DNA of 64,000 nucleotides from Komagataeibacter xylinus NBRC 15237 (GTDB taxonomy: Bacteria; Pseudomonadota; Alphaproteobacteria; Acetobacterales; Acetobacteraceae), in contig NZ_BCTP01000003.1 in the NCBI RefSeq assembly GCF_001571345.1, positions 1 through 64,000 of the forward strand. The letters run 5' to 3'. Below the pieces are notes generated by a model that was not told the origin of the DNA, made no database searches, and saw nothing but the letters and a program-made list of their open reading frames with translations. Both the position numbers and the translations under genes were made by a program. Below, one piece after another: positions 28,827-37,552 of the stretch (positions are counted from its first letter, which is position 1; every line of letters starts with the position of its first letter).

Positions 28827-29750
28827 ATGTTGTTACCACGTCGGGTTATACCATCGATTTCAGAAATGATTGCTTTCGAGGCTGTGGCGCGGCATGAAAA
28901 CTTTAGCGCGGCGGCGGAAGAACTGTATCTGACCCAGGGCGCCATAAGTAAACAGATACGCAGTCTGGAACTGACGCTTGGGGTTTCCCTGTTTGACCGG
29001 CGGCGCAAGCGCCTGGTCCTGACCCGCCAGGCACGTTTGCTCCTGCCTTCCATTGCCTCGATCATCGAGCAGATCAGCAGCACGACCTACAAGATCATCT
29101 CGTCCTCGGACAAGACGAACAATATAAACCTTTCCGTTTTTTCAACTTTTTCCTCACGCTGGCTTATTCCACGTTTTGCCCGGCTGTTTGCGCAGTATCC
29201 TGATTTCAATGTCAATGTTTCCACTGTTTTTGAAGCATTCACCTTTGATGACACGGATTGCGATGTCGCCATTCATTACGGTCAGGCCGTATGGCCGAAT
29301 GGTATTCTCTATCATCTGTTTGACGAGATCATCATACCGGTGTGCAGCCCGGCCTATCGGGAGAAGACGGGTTTCAGCAAACCCGAAGATTTTAACCGGA
29401 TCAACCTGATACAACTCACCACCCGCCCGGGACTGTGGGAATACTGGCTGTCACATGCGGGGATCAAGACCAGCAAACCATTGCATGGCAATATATTTGA
29501 CCAGTTCAATGCAACCATAGAAGCCGCATTGAGTGGGCTTGGTGCTGCCCTCGTGCCGCATATTTTCGTTGAGCGCGAATTGCGCGAGGGCAAGCTCGTC
29601 GTGCTGTCAGATGAGTTGCTGAAAGGACAGGGCGCTTACTATGCTGTAATCCCGACCGAGAAACAGAATAACGCATCCATCATGCAGTTTATTGAATGGA
29701 TCAGGAAAGAAAGTGCGGAATACCGGATCAACACCGCATTTCATGAATAA
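28827..29750 (+). CDS. LysR-family transcriptional regulator (GcvA-like)
   Basis: A 307-residue regulator. The N-terminal helix-turn-helix reads FEAVARHENFSAAAEELYLTQGAISKQIRSLE (about residues 17-48), followed by the LysR linker helix. The effector domain has VSTVFEAFTFDDTDCDVAIHYG and GLGAALVPHIFVERELREGKLV, close to the GcvA/AmpR branch. Unusually for LysR genes it is in the same direction as its neighbours, not divergent. It probably governs the pathway or the following RidA and TonB-receptor genes. Confidence 0.9.
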   Translation: MLLPRRVIPSISEMIAFEAVARHENFSAAAEELYLTQGAISKQIRSLELTLGVSLFDRRRKRLVLTRQARLLLPSIASIIEQISSTTYKIISSSDKTNNINLSVFSTFSSRWLIPRFARLFAQYPDFNVNVSTVFEAFTFDDTDCDVAIHYGQAVWPNGILYHLFDEIIIPVCSPAYREKTGFSKPEDFNRINLIQLTTRPGLWEYWLSHAGIKTSKPLHGNIFDQFNATIEAALSGLGAALVPHIFVERELREGKLVVLSDELLKGQGAYYAVIPTEKQNNASIMQFIEWIRKESAEYRINTAFHE

Positions 29751-29762
29751 AAAGGAACGAAA

Positions 29763-30116
29763 ATGACAGACGTACAATACATCGATCAGAATGCCCGTCG
29801 CTCGCGCGCGGTCATTGCAGGCAATACGGTTTACCTTGCGGGCTGCACGGCGGCTGACCGTTCACGCGATGCCGCGGGCCAGACGGCGCAGATCCTTGAA
29901 ACGATCGAAGGCGTGCTTGCCCAGGCGGGTACGGATAAGGGCCATATTGTAAATGTTACGATCTGGCTGTCGGACATGAAGAATTTTGATGCGATGAATG
30001 GCGTTTATGACAACTGGATTGTCAAGGGACGTGCGCCCGCGCGATGCTGTGGGGAAGTCAGGCTAGCATTGCCCGACATTCTGGTGGAAATCATGGTTGT
30101 GGCGGTCAAGCCGTAA
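29763..30116 (+). CDS. RidA-family (YjgF/YER057c/UK114) protein
   Basis: A 117-residue protein of the Rid family, which hydrolyses reactive enamine/imine intermediates or acts on related compounds. Conserved elements are GNTVYLAGCTA, QTAQILETIEGVLAQAGTDKGHIVNVTIWLSDMKNF and the C-terminal RAPARCCGEVRLALPDILVEIMVVA, with the active-site arginine in GEVRLAL. This C-terminal form resembles Rid subfamilies outside RidA proper. It starts 12 bases after the LysR gene and is followed by a strong terminator. Its presence fits imine products from the FAD oxidoreductase. Confidence 0.88.
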   Translation: MTDVQYIDQNARRSRAVIAGNTVYLAGCTAADRSRDAAGQTAQILETIEGVLAQAGTDKGHIVNVTIWLSDMKNFDAMNGVYDNWIVKGRAPARCCGEVRLALPDILVEIMVVAVKP

Positions 30117-30565
30117 TACCGGGTTTTCATTTGCATAAAGCCCGGCAGGGGCGGATATGTTCCGCCCCTGTTTTCTGTCCAGACTGTTTTTAACAGCGGT
30201 GTTTGTCGAAGCGTTGTGAGCAGGGCTGCACCAGAAACGTACCTGTTGTTTCGGAACTGGCCTGTTTCAGGTGGCCTCGCAAAAATAAAAAATCGTCCCT
30301 GTAACGTGTAATAACGTTATTGACTTGAAACGATATGAATTGCGTGTTGTAAACGCTACATATTGTTAAAAATAAGACAAAAAATAATGGTTGGGTGAAT
30401 TTTTTTCCGCGTTAGTTTCTAGCCTCCCGGCCAATATATGTTATCGTAACTTAATCGAAACGTAATTGCAGGCGCTAAGGTGACAGCAAGCGGTTCGACT
30501 TTCTTTTAAGTGCGCTGGAAGTGTTATCGCGTCGGCCTGTAACCCGTAAGCTGGAGAGCAATGTT
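30117..30565. other. AT-rich intergenic leader before the TonB receptor gene
   Basis: About 450 bases without a gene. It contains the terminator at 30146-30174, a perfect 12-base palindrome AATAACGTTATT at 30310-30321, and a second dyad GTTATCGTAAC near 30430. It also has a long AT-rich tract. It probably holds a regulated promoter for the TonB-dependent receptor. Confidence 0.6.
30146..30174 (+). terminator. rho-independent terminator after the RidA gene
   Basis: CAGGGGCGGA and TCCGCCCCTG form a perfect 10-base stem around TATGT, followed by TTTT. It ends the transcript of the block's central operon and isolates the TonB-receptor gene. Confidence 0.9.
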
Positions 30566-33049
30566 GTGGTGAAACGACTTATATGGAAAAAAAGTCTGTT
30601 TTCCGCTGGGGCGGTTCTTATGGTCGGGAGTGCCCTTACGCCACTCAGGGCCGGGGCACAGACCGCGTCCTCGCCTGTCATGACTTCGAGCCATGCCAAG
30701 CCGAAACCGGTGCCTCGCGCGCATGCTTCCACCGCCACTGCGGCGCATGTCGCGCTGCACCCGGAATCCATTTCCGTGTCTGGCGTGCGGCGGGTCAACT
30801 CGGCCCTGTCCGATTCAACGCAGGTGCACAGCACGACTGCTGTGCAGGTCGTCAGCGCCGAACAGCTCAAGCAGACTGGCGAGACCAACGTCATGGCCGC
30901 GCTCGAGCAGTTGACGCCGTCACTCAGTTCGCCGTCCTTCAGTGGTCTTGGCGCCAATGGTTTCGTGCGCACCATGCAGTTGCGCAACCTGTCGGCTGAC
31001 CAGACCCTTATTCTCGTCAATGGCAAGCGGCGGCATCTGACGGCAAACTTCAATGCCAATGCCGGGCCGAACAGCGGCACCGAACCGGCTGACATTTCGC
31101 TGATCCCCATTACGGCAATCGACCATGTCGAGGTCATTACCGATGGCGCAAGCGCGCTGTACGGCCAGGAAGCCATTGCGGGCGCGGTCAATATTGTCCT
31201 GAAAAAAGATACTCATGGTGGTGTCTTCAATATTCAGAACAGTGGCTATTACGCGGGTGATGGCCAGGCGGTTGATGGCTCGGCCAGCTACGCCATACCG
31301 CTTGGCCATAACGGCGGCTTCATGGACCTCGCGGGTCAGGTGACGCACAGCCAGCCCACCAACCGTTCAGGCATTTATGAAAAGGCGGGGGATCCGCAGT
31401 CGGGGCAGAACCTGAACCGCATGATGGGCATGGGCCGCCAGATGCTCGAGACTTTCTCGGCAAACGGCGAAATGCCGATCACGCCCGATGTCAAGGCCTA
31501 CCTGACCGCCACCTATTCGCATCGTGACTACGAAACGCCGCAGACCATCCGTTCGGCTGCAAACGTCAACACCATTACCGAATTCTACCCCAACGGGTTC
31601 CAGCCCGTCATGGGCCTGACGGAAGATGACTTTCAGGTCAATGGCGGCTTCCGTGGCAAGGATTTCCATAAATGGTCATGGGACACATATGTAACGTATG
31701 GCCGCGACTACCAGAACTACCGCACGCTTGATTCGGATAACGCGACCTACGGGCTGAACAGCCAGACCTCGTTCTACGATGGCTCCAACATTGCAACGGA
31801 ACTCGTGGCCGGTGGCAAGATGTCGCGGAACTTCAAGGTCGGGTTCCTGCCCAAGCCGATCAACTTCATGTTCGGCGGCGAATATCGTCATGATACGTTC
31901 CAGCTTGAAGCCGGTGACCTGCAGTCCTGGTCGGATGGTGGCATGCGGGCAGGGGCCACGCCGGGTGCTGGTGGTCATGCCGGTGCGGCTCCGGTCGATG
32001 CCAGCAACAGCTCGCGTGATGTATATGACGGGTACGCCAACGTTGACCTGTACGTTACGCCCAAGTGGGAATGGACCCTTGGCGGGCATGTCGCGCATTA
32101 TTCCGATCTCAACAAGACAGCGGAAACCGGCACGGTCGGCACGCGCTACAACTTCAACAAGCGCTGGGCCATCCGGGCCAGTGTTGGCGTGGGCTACCGC
32201 CCGCCAACGCTCGGGCAGGAAAACTACTTCATCGTAACCGACTTCCCCACCTATGCCACATCGCAGCTGCCAGCGAATGGTGCCGCGGCCAAGGCGCTCG
32301 GTTCCAATGGGCTGAAGGGTGAAACGTCACGCAACTACAGCATCGGTGTCGATGCAACGCCGCTTGATAACTGGCACCTCTCGGCCAACCTGTACCGCAT
32401 CGCCATTAACGACCGCATGGCGAACTCGACGCAGTTCACCAGCTATAATGGTACGCCGATTGGCGACATCCTGAAGAACTACGGCCTGGCGAGCGTGACA
32501 TACGGGCAGTATTACATGAATGCGGCCAATACACTGACCTATGGCGGCGACGTGACGACCGACTATACGCTGCGTGTCGGGCGGATGGGCACGCTGCGCT
32601 TCAACATGGGCATCAACTTCGCTGATACCGAGATTTCCCATTACAATGTCTCGCAGCAGCTCTTTAACAGTTATGCCCAGAACACCCTGCTGCACACGGC
32701 CCCGAAAAACCGCGAGATGGTGGGCGTGCAGTGGAAGTGGAAGCGCCTGACAATCCGCGCGGAAGAAGAGCGCTACGGCACGGTCACCTATATTGCCAGC
32801 CCAAGCCTGCCGACTTCGCAGTGGACCGTGGTCAAGCCCGGCTACATCACCAACCTTGAAGTCGGTTACGATGTTCTTGACCGCCTGCATCTTGTCGCTG
32901 GCGCCAACAACCTGTTCAACTACTACCCCAACCAGGTCAACCATGCGGTATCGGTCAGCACGTCGAACGGGTCTTACAAGTATCCGTTCAACTCACCTTA
33001 TGGCTTCATGGGTGGTTTCTACTATGTCAAGGCGTCCCTGCAGTTCTGA
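30566..33049 (+). CDS. TonB-dependent outer-membrane receptor
   Basis: An outer-membrane beta-barrel of about 827 residues that imports chelates or other large ligands using TonB energy. A signal peptide (KRLIWKKSLFSAGAVLMVGSA, ending GAQTA) comes first. The plug domain follows, with a TonB-box-like ISVSGVRRV, SAEQLKQTGETNVMAALEQL and LVNGKRRH. The C-terminus has DRLHLVAGANNLFNYYPN and ends VKASLQF with terminal Phe. No extended N-terminal signalling domain or sigma factor is seen. The start is one of two adjacent GTG codons (30566 or 30569) behind GGAGAG. Ligand unknown; context suggests a modified amino acid or chelator. Confidence 0.9.
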   Translation: MVKRLIWKKSLFSAGAVLMVGSALTPLRAGAQTASSPVMTSSHAKPKPVPRAHASTATAAHVALHPESISVSGVRRVNSALSDSTQVHSTTAVQVVSAEQLKQTGETNVMAALEQLTPSLSSPSFSGLGANGFVRTMQLRNLSADQTLILVNGKRRHLTANFNANAGPNSGTEPADISLIPITAIDHVEVITDGASALYGQEAIAGAVNIVLKKDTHGGVFNIQNSGYYAGDGQAVDGSASYAIPLGHNGGFMDLAGQVTHSQPTNRSGIYEKAGDPQSGQNLNRMMGMGRQMLETFSANGEMPITPDVKAYLTATYSHRDYETPQTIRSAANVNTITEFYPNGFQPVMGLTEDDFQVNGGFRGKDFHKWSWDTYVTYGRDYQNYRTLDSDNATYGLNSQTSFYDGSNIATELVAGGKMSRNFKVGFLPKPINFMFGGEYRHDTFQLEAGDLQSWSDGGMRAGATPGAGGHAGAAPVDASNSSRDVYDGYANVDLYVTPKWEWTLGGHVAHYSDLNKTAETGTVGTRYNFNKRWAIRASVGVGYRPPTLGQENYFIVTDFPTYATSQLPANGAAAKALGSNGLKGETSRNYSIGVDATPLDNWHLSANLYRIAINDRMANSTQFTSYNGTPIGDILKNYGLASVTYGQYYMNAANTLTYGGDVTTDYTLRVGRMGTLRFNMGINFADTEISHYNVSQQLFNSYAQNTLLHTAPKNREMVGVQWKWKRLTIRAEEERYGTVTYIASPSLPTSQWTVVKPGYITNLEVGYDVLDRLHLVAGANNLFNYYPNQVNHAVSVSTSNGSYKYPFNSPYGFMGGFYYVKASLQF

Positions 33050-33083
33050 TCGCTGAAAACAGAAAAAAACAAATAAAACGGAA

Positions 33084-33124
33084 ATGGTACCTGTCGGGCA
33101 AAGCCTTGCCCTGACAGGTGCCAT
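33084..33124 (+). terminator. strong hairpin after the TonB receptor gene
   Basis: ATGGTACCTGTC plus GGGCAA pairs with TTGCCC plus TGACAGGTGCCAT, giving a long stem with few mismatches. It lies 35 bases after the stop codon. There is no clear T-run downstream. Confidence 0.6.
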
Positions 33125-33163
33125 TATCCGCTTGTGAATTTTTTACAGGTCCAGGAGAGTGAT

Positions 33164-34384
33164 ATGGACGTCTATTCCGGCTTTTCACGTGCGCGGCGCA
33201 TACAGGATATAGAAGTATCTGAAATCATCCGTATCGTTGCCGATGCCAATGCCCTGCGCAGGCAGGGGCGTGATGTCATTCTTCTGGCCGCGGGCGAGCC
33301 TGATTTCCCCACGCCGGATAATGTCAAGCTGGCCGCTATCGACGCAATCCTGTCAAACCAGACCCGCTATACGGCGCTTGACGGCACGCCCGCGCTGAAA
33401 GCGGCGATACAGGAAAAGTTCCGCCGCGAGAACGGGCTGTCCTTTGCGCTCAACGAGATCAGTGTCGGGCCGGGCGCCAAGCAGGTGCTTTATAACGTGC
33501 TGATGGCAACGCTGGACCAGGGTGATGAAGTCGTCCTCACCACGCCGTGCTGGACATCCTATCTGGACATGATCCGCATTGCGGGCGGCGTGCCCGTGAC
33601 CTGCCCCTGTGCGGAAGACAGCGCCTTCCTGCTCACGCCCGAAAAACTGGAAGCCGCCATTACGCCGCGCACGCGCTGGCTGCTGCTGAACTCTCCCGCC
33701 AACCCCACGGGCGCCGTTTATGATGGTGGGGCGCTGGAAGCGCTGGCGGATGTGCTGCGCCGCCACCCGCATGTGGGCGTGATCTGCGATGACATTTACG
33801 AGCATCTTGTTTACGACGATGCCAGATTCGTCACGATGGCTTCAGTCTGCCCGGATCTGCGTGACCGCACGGTTACGATCAACGGGGTTTCCAAATCCTA
33901 TTCCATGACCGGCTGGCGCATCGGGTTTGCAGGCGCGCCGCAGCCCATCATCGCCGCCATGGCCGTGGTGCAGAGCCAGAGCAGCTCCAACCCGTGCTCC
34001 ATCAGCCAGGCGGCGGCGGCACAGGCCCTGTCCGGCCCGCAGGGCGTGCTGGCCGAGCGGCGGGCCGTGTTCTGCAACCGCCGTTCGATCGTGGTGGACG
34101 CTCTGAACGCCATGCAGGGCATTCACTGCCTGCTGCCCAAGGGTGCGTTCTACGCCTTTGCCAGTTGCCAGGGGCTGCTTGACCTGCCGCAGGTGCGGGC
34201 AAAAGGCATCACGACGGATAGCGCGCTGTGCCATTACTTCCTGCACGCGCATGAGGTGGCGATCGTGCCGGGTTCATGCTTCGCACTGCCGGGGTTCTTC
34301 CGTATTTCTTACGCGGCATCGGACCATGACCTGAAAACCGCCATGGCGCGGCTTGCGACGGCTGTCAGCCAGCTTGTAGCCTGA
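33164..34384 (+). CDS. class I/II PLP-dependent aminotransferase (AspC-like)
   Basis: A 406-residue cytosolic aminotransferase of the aspartate/aromatic family. Family features are AAGEPDFPTPDNVK, YTALDGTPALKAAI, SPANPTGAVY and the PLP lysine in NGVSKSYSMTGWRIGF. The C-terminal substrate arginine is in FFRISYA. It starts at 33164 behind AGGAGAG; an earlier in-frame start at 33134 is less likely. It begins the second gene set of the block and probably transaminates an amino acid made or released by the pathway. Confidence 0.9.
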   Translation: MDVYSGFSRARRIQDIEVSEIIRIVADANALRRQGRDVILLAAGEPDFPTPDNVKLAAIDAILSNQTRYTALDGTPALKAAIQEKFRRENGLSFALNEISVGPGAKQVLYNVLMATLDQGDEVVLTTPCWTSYLDMIRIAGGVPVTCPCAEDSAFLLTPEKLEAAITPRTRWLLLNSPANPTGAVYDGGALEALADVLRRHPHVGVICDDIYEHLVYDDARFVTMASVCPDLRDRTVTINGVSKSYSMTGWRIGFAGAPQPIIAAMAVVQSQSSSNPCSISQAAAAQALSGPQGVLAERRAVFCNRRSIVVDALNAMQGIHCLLPKGAFYAFASCQGLLDLPQVRAKGITTDSALCHYFLHAHEVAIVPGSCFALPGFFRISYAASDHDLKTAMARLATAVSQLVA

Positions 34385-34410
34385 TGAAATGATAAAGTGA
34401 GCACAGACAG

Positions 34411-35178
34411 ATGACACGACCTGTAGTATCCGGCAGCCGCGTGGCGCATGGCGGCAAGGCTGTTTATGGTGTGAACCTTGGCGTTCTCATGCTCGATGCC
34501 CGCTTTCCCCGCATTCCGGGTGATATGGGCAATGGCGAGACATGGCCGTTCCCGGTGGAACTGCACATCATGCCCAATGTGACGCCTGAACTCGTCGTCA
34601 TGGGCAACCCGCTTGATTACCTGCCCGTGGCCATTGAGTCCGCACGACAGATGATTGCCCGCGGGGTGAGCGCCATTACCACCAATTGTGGCTTTCTGGC
34701 GCTGTTGCAGCCACAACTTGCGGCAGCGCTTGATGTGCCGGTCGCGACATCATCGCTCATGCAGATCCCCTCGGTGCAGGCAACCCTGCCGCCGGGCAAG
34801 CGGGTCGGGGTGGTGACTGTTTCGGCCGCGACGCTGACACCGGCCCATTTCCGCGCGGTGGGCGCGCCTGAGGATACGCCCACATGCGGCACCGAAAACG
34901 GCAGGGAATTTTTCCGCGTTCTGATCCGGGCGGAAAAGGACGACCTGGATATCGACCTAGCCGAAGCCGATGTCGTGGCTGCCGCGCGTGAACTCATCGA
35001 GAAAAACCCCGATGTCGGGGCGATCGTGCTGGAATGCACCAACATGCCGCCCTATGCGGCCGCCGTTGCAGCCGCGACCGGCCTGCCGGTCTATGACATC
35101 TATACCCTCGTGACCTGGTTTGTGGGCGGGATTCGCCCGCGCGTCTTTCCCGTGCCGCAGCGTTACCTGAAGGCATAG
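34411..35178 (+). CDS. Asp/Glu-racemase-superfamily protein
   Basis: A 255-residue protein of the aspartate/glutamate/hydantoin racemase superfamily. The two catalytic-type cysteines appear as ITTNCGFLALLQ and VLECTNMPPY, in the positions expected for a cofactor-independent two-cysteine racemase. The subgroup is often annotated only as Asp/Glu racemase family protein. It starts 26 bases after the aminotransferase gene. Together with the DadA-like enzyme it suggests handling of D-configured amino acids. Confidence 0.82.
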   Translation: MTRPVVSGSRVAHGGKAVYGVNLGVLMLDARFPRIPGDMGNGETWPFPVELHIMPNVTPELVVMGNPLDYLPVAIESARQMIARGVSAITTNCGFLALLQPQLAAALDVPVATSSLMQIPSVQATLPPGKRVGVVTVSAATLTPAHFRAVGAPEDTPTCGTENGREFFRVLIRAEKDDLDIDLAEADVVAAARELIEKNPDVGAIVLECTNMPPYAAAVAAATGLPVYDIYTLVTWFVGGIRPRVFPVPQRYLKA

Positions 35179-35232
35179 GCCCGGACCGCCGCGCAGGGCA
35201 CGCTTCTCCTTAACAGGACCGGAGGAAAATGG

Positions 35233-36012
35233 ATGGAACTTGGTATCGAGGGGCGCAGGGCGATCGTGTGTGGCGCCAGCCGGGGCATCGGTCAGGCCAT
35301 CGCGCTGCAACTGGCCCGTGAAGGGGTGGTGGTGAGCCTTGTCGCCCGCACCCGTGAAGGGCTGGCCGAAACAGCAGGCCAGATCAGCGCGGCTGGGCTG
35401 CCCGCGCCCCAGATCGTGGTGGCGGACCTGATGACGGAAGAAGGGCGCACGCATGTCATGACCTGCTGCCCCAGCCCCGATATCCTGATCAATAACGGTG
35501 GCGGCGCACCGCCCGGCGATTTTCGCGACTGGGCGCGGCCGGAATGGATTCATGCGCTTGACATGATGATGCTTGCGCCCATCGACATGATCCGCCGCGT
35601 GATGGATGGCATGATCGCGCGCGGATTTGGCCGGATTGTCAACATCACCGCGCGCAGCGTCAAGAACCCGCATGCGGTGCTTGGTCTTTCGGCTGCGGCG
35701 CGGACGGGGCTTGTCGCGTTCTCCTCCGGCCTGTCGCGGCAGGTTGTAAAGCATAATGTCACGATCAACAGCGTGCTGCCGGGCATTGTCGCCTCCGAGG
35801 CGCAGTTCAGCCATATCCGTGGCCTGAGTGCGATGACGGGACGCAGCTACGATGAACTCTGGGCGGAAAAGGCGCGGGCAAACCCCGCGGGCCGGTTTGG
35901 CACGCCGGAGGAAATTGCCTGCACCACGGCTTTCCTGTGCGGGGCGCAGGCCGGTTTCATGACGGGGCAGAGCCTGCTTGTCGATGGCGGCGATTATTCG
36001 GGCCTGTTCTGA
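35233..36012 (+). CDS. short-chain dehydrogenase/reductase
   Basis: A 259-residue SDR. The cofactor motif is CGASRGIGQAIALQL and the NNGG motif is ILINNGGGAPPG. In the active-site region the usual YxxxK is not obvious: the segment after ITARSVKNPH reads VLGLSAAARTGLVAFSSGLS, so the catalytic Tyr-Lys pair may be substituted, as in several atypical SDRs. GGAGGAAAA precedes the ATG. It is cotranscribed with the racemase-like gene. The reaction is unknown, and the odd active site makes classical reductase activity uncertain. Confidence 0.8.
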   Translation: MELGIEGRRAIVCGASRGIGQAIALQLAREGVVVSLVARTREGLAETAGQISAAGLPAPQIVVADLMTEEGRTHVMTCCPSPDILINNGGGAPPGDFRDWARPEWIHALDMMMLAPIDMIRRVMDGMIARGFGRIVNITARSVKNPHAVLGLSAAARTGLVAFSSGLSRQVVKHNVTINSVLPGIVASEAQFSHIRGLSAMTGRSYDELWAEKARANPAGRFGTPEEIACTTAFLCGAQAGFMTGQSLLVDGGDYSGLF

Positions 36013-36064
36013 TCTGGTCCGTATCTGACATTGCGTAAACCTGAAATTGTCTAGGATAACCTCA

Positions 36065-37192
36065 ATGACCCGCGTTTCTGATCCCATCATCGCCATGCGT
36101 GTTCATGTACTGCGCATGCCAACACTAGCCACGCATGCGCATGGTATTGGTGATGTATCATCCTTTGATACCGTTATACTTGAACTGAAAACCAGCAGTG
36201 GTATTACCGGATGGGGCGAGGCGTCGCCCTGGCCCGTCTTCACCGGCACGGTCGAAGCCAGTGTCGCGGCCCTGCATGTTTTCATGCGGCCTTACCTGAT
36301 GGGGGCCGACCCCTGCCTGGTTGAAAAGCATCTTGCCGCCATGGACCGCATGGTCGTCAACTGCACGGAAGCCAAGGCGGCAGTGGAAATGGCCCTGCTC
36401 GACATCATGGGCAAGATGTCGGGGCTCTCGGTGGGCGACCTGATTGGCGGGCGCTGCCATGACGCCATTCCGCTGAGTTTTTCGGTCGCAAACCCGAATT
36501 ATGATCTCGACCGCGAGACGGTAAAGGAATTCTACGCGCGCAATATCCGCATCTACAAGCTCAAGGCAGGGTTTGCCTCGCACGAATTCGATGTCATGCG
36601 CCTGCAGGACCTGCGCAATACTTATGGCAGCGAGATCGACCTGCGTGTTGACTACAATCAGGGCATGCATGCCTATGAAGCCATCCGCAGGCTCAAGGAT
36701 CTGGAACGCTTCGACCTGACCTTCATCGAGCAGCCGGTGCCGCGCACCAATATCGAGGCCATGGCCCGCATCACCCAAGCGATCGACACGCCCATCCTGG
36801 CCGATGAATCCGTGTTCGGCCCGCGTGATGCGCTGACGGTTGTCAAGATGTAGGCCGCCGACCTGTTCAGCCTGAAAATCATGAAAAGTGGCGGCATCCG
36901 GCGCGGGCTGGAAGTTGCGGGCATTGCACGCGCGGCGGGCATCGGCGTGTATGGGGGCTGCATGCTGGAAACCGGCATCGCCCATATGGCGGGCCTGCAC
37001 ATGATGTCGGTCATTCCCGACCTGACATTGGGGTGTGAGTTCTATATGCCAACCTGCTTCCTTGTGGAGGATATTCTTGCCCATCCTTTCCCGGAGGTGG
37101 ACGGCAAGATACAGGTTCCCAACAGCCCCGGCCTGGGCGTTGAGGTGGATATCGAGCGCCTTGCGCGTTACCGCACGCGGCTGTGGGAATAA
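36065..37192 (+). pseudogene. mandelate racemase/muconate-lactonising enzyme family (enolase superfamily), amber-interrupted
   Basis: The frame encodes a 375-residue enolase-superfamily protein except for one in-frame TAG at 36851-36853 (codon 263). Before the stop lie the first catalytic lysine motif (IYKLKAGF, K165/K167) and the metal ligands D196 (VDYN), E222 (FIEQP) and D247 (ADES). After it the same frame resumes with AADLFSLKIMKSGG, containing the second catalytic lysine (about K271), and then a normal C-terminus ending RTRLWE. The truncated product would lack this lysine and part of the barrel, so it should be inactive. Relatives are dipeptide epimerases, muconate cycloisomerases and N-acylamino acid racemases. 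The start at 36065 has AGGA upstream. Confidence 0.85.
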
Positions 37193-37205
37193 AGGCACAG
37201 GCAGG

Positions 37206-37232
37206 ATGTGGCAGGCTACTGGCCTGCCACAT
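37206..37232 (+). terminator. perfect hairpin after the enolase-family gene
   Basis: ATGTGGCAGGC at 37206-37216 pairs with GCCTGCCACAT at 37222-37232 around TACTG. No T-run follows, so it may need Rho or simply protect the 3' end. Confidence 0.5.
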
Positions 37233-37370
37233 GTAACGATGACACCGGCTGAAGTATTTTTAACCGCGCCACCGCCATGTGACGGAAACGGGTTGCATGA
37301 TGATGGGGGCAGGGAAGGCCACCGTGACCCGCCGGATGAACCTGCTCCTTCAAGGCAGCCGAAGATTTTA

Positions 37371-37395
37371 TTTCCTGAAAGAAATATTCAGGAAA
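37371..37395. promoter_or_regulatory. candidate operator: TTTCCTGAA-N7-TTCAGGAAA
   Basis: A perfect 9-base inverted repeat with a 7-base spacer in an AT-rich setting upstream of the AbrB-type transporter gene. Size and symmetry suit a dimeric regulator. No T-run follows. The regulator is unknown. Confidence 0.35.
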
Positions 37396-37552
37396 AACAT
37401 GCCCAGTCCTGACCTGCGGATGTCCGATACGGGCTGATAACCGGCTGAAGCCAGGCGCGGTCCATGCAAGCACCTGATCGTGCAGCCTGTCCCATATCCC
37501 GGCCGCAGGAAACATGGCATTCATGCATGATTGCGTTTAGTCGAGAATTGTC

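Larger units (their letters stand above)
37193..37552. other. intergenic region with two perfect inverted repeats
   Basis: About 360 bases without a convincing gene. It contains a perfect 11-base hairpin (37206-37232) just after the enolase-family gene. It also holds a separate perfect 9-base inverted repeat (37371-37395) about 160 bases before the AbrB-type gene. Confidence 0.65.

Noticed and set aside
36851-36853. Amber codon as pyrrolysine or programmed read-through
   Set aside because: No downstream recoding hairpin or pyl genes are visible, and the family is not known to use it; a nonsense mutation or read error is simpler.
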